Positions 31,275 through 43,200 of a DNA stretch of 64,000 nucleotides are shown here, in pieces. The stretch is from Eublepharis macularius (taxonomy: Eukaryota; Chordata; Lepidosauria; Squamata; Eublepharidae), in the NCBI RefSeq assembly GCF_028583425.1, contig NC_072796.1, positions 122,237,464 through 122,301,463 on the forward strand. The letters run 5' to 3'. The position numbers were made by a program, and so were the translations under genes. Numbering within the stretch: position 1 is the stretch's first letter; each line of letters starts with the position of its first letter. The notes under the pieces were generated by a model that did no database searches, was not told the DNA's origin, and was given only the letters and a program-made list of their open reading frames with translations.

Positions 31275-34200
31275 CTGTGGAAGGTAAAGAAAAAGGATTA
31301 ATGGGGGCCATGCTCATTTCCCAGATCAACAGTTTTCTTATGCAATAATGCTTTGCACAATGAAAAGGGTTTTTGTTGTTGTTTCTTTTGCAAAAACGGG
31401 TGGAATGCTTAAAGTATAGATCAGTTTTTCAAGGCCAATATCATTATTCCCATATTGCAGAAAGCAGGTATATGTTATTGTTAAAGGTAACCCAGAGAAG
31501 ATATCTCATGGCTGTGATGAAATTTGGGACTTCTGATTCAGATACTATAAGATAGTACATTATTATTTACTTCATTTATACCCCACTTTTCTGCCCAGTA
31601 GGGAACCAAAGCAGCTTACATCAATGTTCTTTCCTCCATTTTATCCTCACAACAAACTTGTGAGGAGGTTAGGCTGACAGTGAGTGACTGGCTCCAGATC
31701 ACCCAGCAAGCTTCCATAAGCGGAGTAAGGATTCGAACCTGGGTTTTCCAGTCCAACACTCAAACCATTATGCTGCACTCACAATAGTTTTAATTGATTT
31801 CAGTGGGATTTATTACAAGTAGGAATGCTTCTGATCACAATGCTAAGATTAATGGCTTGGATCCAAAGCTATGTGAGCATAAATTGGCAAGAGGAATGGA
31901 ACTTCCAAGCCTTTTTTCTCCCATGACGCTACACACACACACACACCACAGGCAGCATTCACGAGTCAGAATTGTCCCAGGAACAGCACTGAATATTAGG
32001 GGGCAGTGTGCAGCAGGAGCCAGGAACCGGAAAAAATCAGCCCTGCTTCTCTGAGGGTGGAAGAATCTCTCTGCGGATGAAACACAAGGTTTGTACCTAA
32101 GCCAATGACACCACGATTTTTTTGCTTGTGTGCCTTTTAAAAATAAACAATGGGCACAGAGAAGTAGCGACACTTACTTAAGTGTAAATGGATTTTCCAG
32201 AAAGTCATCCGAGTGTTGGTTCCCTTATTGCAGAAATATACTGACCTGTGACAATGTGAGCCATTAAAACAGTCTGGTTCATTGTTAGAGACCAAAGATG
32301 AAGATTGTGGACCGACTTCACTTTGTCCATTGCTAGAATTTTTTCTTTCACATCATCGTAGCTCAATCCCTTTGGTGTTCCTATAGAATAGGGGCATATG
32401 CCTTTTTTAACCTTTTAAAGTAATTACTGTATGCATTCAGTTAAGATCATTCCAAGCCTATATAATATGTTTACTTTCACTCTAGGCTATTTCACATGTT
32501 TTTCTAGCCTGACAATCCAATTTGTATACTTTGTTCTCTGGTTTCAAAAATGGATGGAAAATTTTAATGACTCGGCTCTCTGGACATATGAATCTCCACA
32601 GAAAATGGCCACCTCAGTTTATGGTATGATTGTACGTTTGTGGAGCTCCATATTCTATTTGTTTTATTTTTTAAAATATTACATATCGCCTTTCCGAATG
32701 TTCAGTGTGGTATATAAAATCATGTCAAAGTCAGCCAATAAATACGGTATAAAATTAAAAGATTTCAATAAAACAATTGGACCCCAAAGCCACCAAATCA
32801 ATGTAACTAAATAATTACTAAATTGCTTACTGGGCAGGGGGTGGATGTCTTACAGCTCTTACAAAATGACACTGGTAAAATTGCTTTACTTGCCTCTTCT
32901 GGCAAATGGTTCCAAAATAACACAGCAGTGACCAAAAAGACATGAAATTCTACTGCCACCATATATGTTTGACAGAGTGAAGTTACCATCAATAGGACTT
33001 GCTGTCCACATCCTAACTGGAGTGTGGACTTTTATTCTTATATTTATCTGTATTGGTATGTTCTTTGGTATTGTGTTCAACTGTCTCAATTATTACAAGA
33101 AAAAAAAACAGGCTTTAGAGAAATATCTGCCCTACACACAAGAAGACGTCTTACCTTCCATTAACACCACCAAAACGTCCCGTAAAATGGTAAGGGTGGT
33201 TCCCAGAACAAATAGAGAGAACACAAATGTACAGATTGAGTCAGCCATTTTGTATTCTGGCTAGAAAAAAAAAAGATTGTTCACTGAACAAACCACCCCC
33301 TTCTACCAGTTCTGTTCAGTTTTTAAATAGCTCATTCATTCATTCATTCATTCATTCAATTTCTTGCCCTCCCTCCCCACAAGCTGGCTCAGGGTGGGTT
33401 ACAATGATGTCAAATATTATTCAAAAATAAAATATAAAGTTACATTAAAACAACAATCAATAATATAAAATACCATTTAAATACAATCAGTTGATGGTGC
33501 CTACTAACAGTTCCAGGTGAAATGGCTGTAGAGAAACCAAACATGCAAACAGGTAGATAAATCTGCCAAAGAAATCGAGGCCAGGCATGGCAGAGCAAGG
33601 GAGGCCAGTAGGGACAGATCGCCAACTCCTCAGGCATAGGCCTGGTGGAACATCTCCATTTTACAGGCCCTGCAGAACAGCAGCAGATTCTGGAGAGCCC
33701 GGGTCTCCTCTGGGAGGATGTTCCACCAGGCGGGTGCCAGAGCTGAAAAAGCTTCTTCATCCCCAAATGCTGAGTGGTTGTCAACCCAGATTTGTATATA
33801 GTGGCACCAAACATAATAAAGAACTCACAATCTTAAAACACTATACAGGCATATCCCTGGGTACAGTTCTGGGCCTACTCCAACCCTTCCCATTAATAAC
33901 TGATAGATATTTGGGGGGAGGGCTTACCAGTAGGGTTGACAGGTCTCCTTACCCTCCTGGCAGGATGGGGGGACCTAGCACTCGCCTTTCTTGTCTCCTG
34001 GTGCAGCACAACAATGCCACTTCTGGGAGTGATGTCATCACACAGGGCAGTGTGAAGCGCAGGACGGAGTACTCTCAGACCTTTGTATGATGACGCTACT
34101 CCCAGGAGTGATGTTGTCACACCGAAAGTGTGCCTGGAAGGCCTGTTCCACCGCCTTTTACTCCCACCAGCCAGGTGAGTGGTGATGGGAGGCAGAGGGT

Positions 34201-37200
34201 GGTAGCAGAGGATCTCCCACGCCCACCAGGGGACCTGGAAACCCTACCTGCTATAGACCTCTGACTCTTGGGCTCTGGGGAGGTCTACAACACCACCGCA
34301 ACATCACTTCCAGTCACATTACCATCAGTGATGAGTCAGCACAATGCTCTACCATAAAAATTAGGTAAAATCATAGAGATTTGGGAGATTGCTAAAGTGT
34401 GGAAATGCATGATGTCACTTCCAGTTTAAAATGCCTCACTGAGCCCCTCCAAAGCTCCCTCCCCCCAAAAGCTCCCAGGGTTTGCCAGCCAAGGGCTGAC
34501 AAGGCTAGAAAGGGAGTTAGTTGGTGATGAAGTACTACAACATTAAGTATTATATTAATTATAATGACATTGAATAGATTCTATGAATTGAAGTTTGACA
34601 GGATAATATGATGTTATAGATTGTAGATTGGACACAAGCTGAATTGGATGCACTAGATAAGAAAAAGAGGGAAATCATGACAGCCAATTATGTCCTGCAT
34701 CCTCAAAGAGACATAGACTGACTCTATTTGCCGCAAAGTAATGGTGGCCAAAGACTGTTATAAATAAAACAAAAAGTAGTAAAAGAAAAAAGGACATTGA
34801 AGGATTACATCAAGAGCAGGAAAGAGACAATGCTGGCCAACATTTACAAAGAAGGAATAATTAAAGTTAATGGTACAAAAGATGAATATAGGAAAGAAAT
34901 GTTGGAAAACTGCATGGAAGCATGGTAAAAGTAAACCACTGCACAGACAATATAGGAAGAATACCGATGGTAAAGTTGATAAGAGTAACAATTGGAAATG
35001 GCTAACCTTAAGGATATTGAAAAGAGAGACAGAAGGACTTATATTAGCTGCACAAAAACAGGCATTAAAACTGAACTGTAATATTATGAAATGTGTCATT
35101 ATACATCTTTCTCATATTTTTTGTGGTAGCTTAAATCTATTATTCTGTATTCTGTTTAAGATTCTTTATGTACTTTCTATTGTCTTTTTTTCTTCTTTTA
35201 AATAAAGTTATTAAAAAGTTATAACTTTTAAAAAAACTGAACTGTACAAAAGAGAAAATGGAAAAGACTGCAAATGTCAGCAAGTATAGCGAAGTGGATG
35301 AAACAGTTGACCATCTCATCAGCGGAGGCAGTAAAATCACACAAACTGACTATACAATGTACCATAATAAAGTAGCTGCAATGTTGCATTGGAATTTGTG
35401 CAATAAGTACGAGCTACCGTCTGCCAAATATTGGTGGGAACATAAGCCTGAGAAAATGGTTGAAAATGAGCAAGTTAAGATCTTGTGGGATTTAAAAATC
35501 CAAATAAGATAAAGAAGTTAGAATGTAATACTCCCGATATTACATACTGTGGCTGAAAGTAAGAAGGTCAGATGTGACAACGTGGCTTCCAGAAGTGATG
35601 TCATTGCACCGGCCGCAGGAGGGCTCCCACACTTTGCTTGGGGCTGATTTTGGCTCACAAAGAATCAGCTCCACATGGATCTTGGGAGCACTCCTGGCAG
35701 CCGGCACAATGATGTCATTTTTGGACATGACATCATCTCGTCGGCTGAGAGTACATTCATGCTTTGTGTGCGCGTGAGGATTGTTCCAGTGGGTACAGGG
35801 TCCCCCCCTCCCGCTGCCAGGAGGGTATAGGGTCCTGGCAACACTACTTTGTGCTCTCTCTCTCTCTGTGTCATCACAACATATTCTCCCTGAATATCTC
35901 TCATCACACAATACTCTATCTGATAGCTAGAATGCCCATCACTCCTTTCCTATCTCAGTATGGATTTCTCTAACCATAAAGTGTATCCATTTCTTTTCTA
36001 AAGCAACAAGCCTTGTGTGGATTTTATTCTGAAAGCAGCCTCCCCCTTCCACCAGTGCACAGCCATTTCCAATTAACAGGGCTTAGGTACCCGGCGGTCA
36101 GACCACCTTGGCAGCTAGCAAGAGGGCTGGGGGCCGTGTATACTCACCCCAAGGTAATCTTTGCATGTATGTGCAATGATGTCACTTCTGGTGCTACCAG
36201 TGGCAATGTCAAAACACAGTGTTTTCTTAAAGAGTCAGCCATGCTGCGGTGCTGTTGCTTCCAGTGTAATGAGAAGCGACATTATCATGCAGGGCATAGG
36301 ATCACACACGTGGCTATTCGCCTGGGCTGCCTGCCGATAGCAGGAGGTCTCTGGGTGGCCTGAGTCCTCCCCTGATTGCCAGTGATCTATGGGCAAAGAG
36401 GCAAATTGCCAGGAGTTGCCTGCTGCCAGAGGGCACCTGGTAACACTACTCAGGTGCAGTATGCCAGATGATGCCCTATCATGAATATAGCTGCACGTTG
36501 CGTCGCTAAGAAGGCGAGCAAACCAAATAAAACTGACCTTGAAGAATATGATGAGTGCACTAATTAGCACACTAATGCTCTGAAACAGATCTCCAACAGC
36601 GTGGATAAAAGCTGCCCTTACGCTGGCATTCGCTGCAACGGGCTTGTATATATGGTAAGTGGCATGAGGACCTTCTCGAGCGTGTCCATGTCCCGTCTGG
36701 TACAGCATCAGACTTAATCTGCAAGAATGAAGTTTGTCAGCAAGATCATCCACTTTTTACTTCTTTATTTTCACTTCAGCAAACGGTCATTGATGTTTGT
36801 AACACCTGGTAAGGACTCGTGTGTAATTGCATTGCTCCTTTATTACCCTGTCCATTCTTCCTCTTTCTGCCTTCCTCAGTCGCTTAGAGCCAAGCTACAG
36901 GTGATGCCTTACACAGGTTGGACACTTGTCAGCTTCCCTCAAGTTTTGATGGGAAATGTAGGCGTCCTGGTTTTACAGCTTGGCTCTCCATTATAGCTGC
37001 AAGACCAGGATGCCTACATTTCCCATCAAAACTTGAGGGAAGCTGTCAAGAGTCCAACCTGTGTCAGACGTCACTTGTAGCTTGGCTCTCAGATCGCATA
37101 CTTCTTGAAGGCAACTCTGTAAGGCTCCATGTACTTTCACGGAAATGTATAAATTACCTTTTCTTAACAGCAACAGTCATAATGTCTCTATTCAGGGATG

Positions 37201-40200
37201 ATTGTTTGTGCAGATCTTGCAACCTTCAATCAAACTTTCACTGGGCATTCCTTTTGCCCATCTTCCAACCACGCTGCTTCCAAACCATCTCCTTTGAGCA
37301 GCTGGTTTCTCTGCATCTTTTTAATTGGTATTTTTGTTTCTTAAAAAAGAGGTGCTGAAACTCATGCTTCCTTTGTTTATACTCAAAAAGAGTCCAGTAG
37401 CACCTTTAAGACTAACCAATTTTATTGTAGCATAAGCTTTCGAGAATCAAGTTCTCTTCGTCAGATGCGTGGTACAGAAACTGGTCAAATATAGAAGAGG
37501 AGGGGGGAGGAGGGGAGGAGAGAGAAGATGCAATTGGGGGGGGGGGAGGGAGGATGCAACCAAAACATTCCTTCGCTAGTAAATGTAAACATGCATCTGA
37601 CGAAGAGAACTTGATTCTCGAAAGCTTATGCTACAATAAAATTGGTTAGTCTTAAAGGTGCTACTGGATTCTTTACTATTTTGCTACCACAGACTAACAC
37701 GGCTAACTCCTCTGCATCTTTGTTTATACTCTAAGCACCATGTGGAGCAATTAGCACACTATTGCTAAATGTTTAAATGAAGGGACCACCACAGTTTGAA
37801 CTGGACTCTACAGTGTGGAACAGAGGGTCAAAGGAGGTGCTGGAACTGAGTTCAGCTGTGTTCTGATTTTTTTAAAAACAACCCACTATGAGCCAAGCTA
37901 CAAGTGACGCCTGACACAGGTTGGACACTTGTCAGTTTCCCTCAAGTTTTGATGGGAAATGTAGGCATCCGGTCTTGCAGCTTGGCTCTCCATTTAATTG
38001 AAGTTTACAGAGTGGCAGTCTATGGGAGGGAGAACATGTGGTTGGGAGGGGAGTGCAGGCGTCTGGCTCTCGCCGGGCGCCCCCTTCCCCTCCACTGGGT
38101 GTGTATGGGGGGTTTCTGTAAACTTCAGTTAAATGGAGAGCCAAGCTATAAGACCAGGATGCCTACATTTCCCATCAAAACTTGAGGGAAGCTGACAAGT
38201 GTCCAACCTCTGTCAGGCGTCACTTGTAGCTTGGCTCTATGTCTTTAATACTGTCTATCCAAACTGGACCCTGGATGCAATCATTATACAGCAAGTTACA
38301 AGTGACCATGTGTCATTAGAGTGGCCATGTGTCATTAGAGAGCCAGCATGGTGGAGTGGTTAAGATTGTCAGACTGGACCCAGGGTGACCCAACTTTAAA
38401 AACCTGTCATGAAGCTTACTGGCTGACCTTGAGCCTGACTTCCCTCACAAGATTAAAAAGGTAAAGGTAGTCCCCTGTGCAAGCAACAAGTCATTACTGA
38501 CCCATGGGGGGATGTCGCATCATGTCATTTTCTTGGCAGACTTTTTGTTACAGGGTGGTTTGCCATTGCCTTCCCCAGTCATCTACACTTTACCCCCATG
38601 GAACTGGGTACTCATTTTACCAGCCCTGGGAGGATGGAAGGCTGAGTCAACCTGGAGCCGGCTACCTGAACTCGGAAGGCTGCATCAACCTGGAGCCAGC
38701 TACCTGATCGAACTCAGGTCGTGAGCAGAACTTGGGCTGCTATTGAGAGGATAAAATGGGAAGGAGAATACCATGCATGCTATCCTGAGCTCACTGGAGA
38801 TAATAACAACAATAACAATATTTGATTTATATACCGCCCTTCAGGACAACTTAATGCCCACTCAGAACTGTTTACACAGTGTGCCGTCCTCATGACAATC
38901 ACCCTGTGAGGTGGGTGAGACTGAGAGAGCTCTGGAAGAGCTGTGACTGATCCAAGACCACCCAGCTGGCTTCAAGTGGAGGAGTGGGGAATCAAACCCG
39001 GTTCTCCAGATTAGAATCCTGCCGCTCTTAACCACTACACCAAACTGGAAACTGGGGGAGATAAACATCTCCCCCAATTCCCCTACATTTTATAGCCCAC
39101 ATCCCACATGGCTTTTGTCCATGCAAGTCCCGTGACCTCAAGTGCTGCCTTTATCACAGTCCTTTCCTTTTCACCAGTGGAAAAATTGGTTGGATTCAGT
39201 CCATTGATTACTCCATTTCTTGGCCTCATTAGTTTGATGTACTTTTTCTTTACATACTTAAGCCCTTAAAATTAACTGCCGGGAAGATTGCAGTGATTAC
39301 TGTTGTGTTATGAGATCACTTTCATTTCATAATGCCTCTGATCTGGAGGTCATGCAAATTGGCTCTGACTAACTTCACAGTTTATAAAGCGTACACCCGT
39401 CTGATTCGTGGCATCATGCCACGTCAGATTACCCTCTTATCCCATTTAGGAGAGCTTCATCCCTTTGGCACTTTTGACCTGCCAACATTTGTGCAAAACT
39501 GGGAGGGTTTTTTTTTAAAAAAAGAGGCAGCTGTTGATTGTATAATATTATATTGATGGAGTCAGGGCTTTTTTTCTGGGAAAGGAGGTGGTGGAACTCA
39601 GTGGGCTGCCCTCAGAGAAAATGGTTACATGGCTGGTGGCCCCGCCCCCTGATCTCCGACAGAGGGGAGTTTAGATTGCCCTCCGCACTGCAGTGTGGAG
39701 GGCAACCTAAACTCCCCTCTGTCTGGAGATCAGGGGGTGGGGCCACCTGCCATGTGACCATTTTCAAGAGGTTCCGGAACTCCGTTCCCCTGTGTTCCTG
39801 CTGAAAAAAAGCCCTGGATAGAGTGGTGTTTTTTAAAAAAGAGCTACTTACATCATATTGGCGATTACTGCACAACTGGATGTGATGAGCATTACCGTCC
39901 CTTGAATTTCATAATGTGGATGCAGCAGCCTCTTGATGGCAAAATACGTTAACATACCAGTCACTGCCCAAATGATGCTCATGGACAGGAAAGCGCCGAG
40001 AATTTCTAATGGTGCAAAGAAGTGTTAGGAGCTAGAACATAGGCTCGTGTTAGTGAAAAGCCCCATACCGCCCTGTATTATTTTGAAACTACTGGGCTCG
40101 GGGTTCTCTTATTCCTTAGATTGAAGCCTAATTAATGGTCTTTTCTCCATGGAATCCTGAGAACTGGAGTTCTGGGGTGGCGGCAGGGTTAAGGAACTCA

Positions 40201-43200
40201 TGAACTAAGTTCCCAGATTCTAGATGGGTTGCTGTGTTAGAGTCTCTCTACATGAGACATCTGATACGTGAAGAACATGTGTCAGGAGATGCAATGTTAG
40301 CCGGGAAGGGTAGTTTAAAAAGACAGAGACAGGTGAAATTGACACAGCCTTCTGGGAGGAAAAGATGAAATTAACAAACCCTCTGAAGAGTGATCTCCGC
40401 CAGCTCTGTCTTTTTAAACTACACTTCCTGGCACAGTTTTAGACTGGAGAGGTTCAGGGAGGCGAAGATGACATTAACAAACCCTGTGAAAGCAATTTCC
40501 ATTGGCTCTGTCTTTTAAAACTATGCTTCCCAGCTAACATTGCATCTCCCTACTCTTGACGAACATGCACCAACGCGTCTTGTGAGACAAACTCACAGTC
40601 TGTTGCAGCAAAATGAAAAAACGGTCTTGGGACACCTTCATGACTAACTGGTGATTATGTCAGAAGTATCTGCACTCTAGAGAAAATGCATGTTATCTCA
40701 TGAAGTAGAAGATGCTATGTTTTTGCTCACAGTCAAAGACTGATCAAAAAAAGATACATCTTTAGTTACAACAGTAGAGTCATAAATTATTTTCTTCTGC
40801 CATTCTCAGAAATATGACACGATATTTTGAATGTGGGTTTCCCTTTCCTTAGAAAATTGCTTCAGGGGAGTTTCTCCATTTCTTGTTCACATTTATCTGG
40901 CCAAGGCATGTCCAGGAATTATTAGCTAGAAGTTCTTGTGCCAAATCCCACCCAAAGAAGGAAAACTTCTCCCCTTACTATCATAAGTTACCAACCTAAA
41001 GGCAAAATGGATGTGGAGAAAGTGGTATGTATGGTAACTTGATTTCTCAGCTGGCACTCTGGTTGGTGGTGATCCAAGTTCTTGTCCATCACATTTTATA
41101 TATTTTTCTCAGAGCAGTTCTCCAAGAAAGTGAGTTGCTGACCGTTGCATCTATACGAATCTCAACATTTCATTCATTACCCTTGTCAGTATGTGCTCTC
41201 ATTCTATTTTGCATTTGGTACCTGCTCTGTGCCATCCAAATGTTAATCTTTTGCTGGGACGTTTTAATGATAGCCAAAGAGAGAAGAGGCTGATCAAGAA
41301 ACTCAGCAAGTCAACCAACATGTGTGCTGCGTCCGTCATCACGGCAAGGCTTCCTGCAATCCGGCCACCTAGGTCAAAGGAAATTTTGGAAATCAATGAA
41401 GCCAAGTCCCTCTATCAAATTGCTAATGGGGGAAATGCTATGTTTTGTAAGTGGGAGAACGGCGGATCCTCTGTCACTTGACCTCAAGATATGTTGAACT
41501 AGAGGAGGTAGTTGCTTAGGGCAACCCTATGTTTTCAGGAATAGTATCGTGGTTGCTGGCTTCCCAAAACGGATATTTTCTTTTGGACTCTGGGACTTTG
41601 CACCTCTAAGACTGCATATATATATAATTTGAAACCAGAACTCGCTGATATTCTTCCTCACTCAAATGGAACCAAACATCTCTTCACCTTCAGAACCCAT
41701 TTGACAGATGTCAATATGAAATATTAACGTAAATTTTATTTAGGTAATTTATAGTCCGCCTTTCTCACTGAGAGTCAAGGCAGATTACACAGTGTGAGTC
41801 AGTACAATTCCAAGGACATTTCAATAAACAATACTCTTCTTTGCTTAACACCTATACACAGGGTGTATGTTTTTTTTAAAAAAGAAAATTTAAAACATGA
41901 ACATTCAGACATTTGTATGGCTGCTCAAACACCCACCACCGGTTCAGCTAACATCCTGTTTGCCAGTTGTGAACAGGCGCCTTATTTTTCAACAGTTGGT
42001 TCAATAGGTCATTGATCTGTTTGTCAGTGTTTGACAGGTTACTTTACTGGATTCCTTCACCTTATTCCTGCCAAACCATGCAGTGCAGTGCAATGGCTTT
42101 TAATGCACATGCATTCTGCGCTGCCTCGCTGTATAACTACTCTGCTCAGCAAGCGTTTAAATAGACAATTAGATTACTCACAAATATAAATATGTCATCA
42201 ATAAATTCTGTTTTAAACAAATCGTACTCTTCAGTTTTCATCTAATTAGTCTTTTGTAATGCTAATGGCCACTGATTGGTTGAAATTGACAGCTTGTTTG
42301 CGCATCCACAATTTTGCAAAAACCTGGAGCAAACCAGTTCTGCAGACGTTTGCAGCTGTTTGGCCCAAACCAAACTGATCTGGTGATCAACTCACCATGA
42401 CACCTTTGAACACGGTAAGTTTACACTAATAAAGTTCTATATTACTTGTTAAATATTGATGCCTGTTTTGCAATCACTTGCATTAAAACGGCCTGAGAGA
42501 AGCAAATACACTGGTAATACCAGTGAAAGAAAAAGGCTTACGACAACTCACAAAAGCAAAAAGAAATGGGGGGGGGAGCATATTTGATGTCCCTGGAAGC
42601 ATGGAATCCTCCGCAGTGTGACTCCTTCTAGAGATGGGCATGAACAGCAATACAAACTAAAAAAAGTCACAAACAGCCCAATCAGCTGTTCGCGAACAAG
42701 CTGTTCATGAGGCCCCATTCTAAATGAACAGGTGGTCGTTGCAAGCCTCCTTCATTACTGTTCGTCAAGCCAGACAATCTGGCACCTGCAATCAATTCTC
42801 TTGGCAGCCAGAGGCAGGGACTGCCTGAACTCTGCCTGAACTCCTGCTGTTGCCCTGGAAACCCCAATCTAAGCCCAATTTAGCCTGATTGGCAGGTCTT
42901 CCTTTCAAGTGTGGACCTCCAAATTTGTTACAAGGAAGCAAAGAACAGGGGGGAGAGGGGACTCCCAGCTCTGGTTTTGCGGACAGTGGAGAGGGAGAGA
43001 CAGTTGTTGTTGGCATTTTGAGAAAGAGACAGGGAGAGTGCATTGGAGCTTGAATTTTCTTTGTGTGTGGTGGAATAGGGATCTACCTCTTCAAGTTCCA
43101 GGGCTGCTGCCAGTCTCTGGGCCAAGCTATTATTTATTGCTGGTACTTTTCCTGCTGCCTGCTCCGGTAAGGTTTCTGGGAGTGATGCGGTAGGGATCTA

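Larger units (their letters stand above)
37385..37717. mobile_element. PLE-type inverted terminal repeats with 14-bp target duplication
   Basis: Left arm (minus orientation) and right arm (plus) share GGTTAGTCTTAAAGGTGCTA, AGCTTATGCTACAATAAAAT and CATCTGACGAAGAGAACTTG. The right arm ends with CACAGACTAACACGGCTAAC. A purine-rich spacer (37495-37555) separates them. Flanked by ctttgtttatactc (37371-37384, 37718-37731). SLC30A8 intron 4. Confidence 0.85.

Noticed and set aside
33335..33358. CRISPR-like or regulatory repeat
   Set aside because: It is a plain ATTC microsatellite at the end of an L2-like tail.
36235..36753. 172-codon minus frame as one exon
   Set aside because: Only 36538-36718 is homologous to ZnT8; the rest runs through the splice sites into introns.
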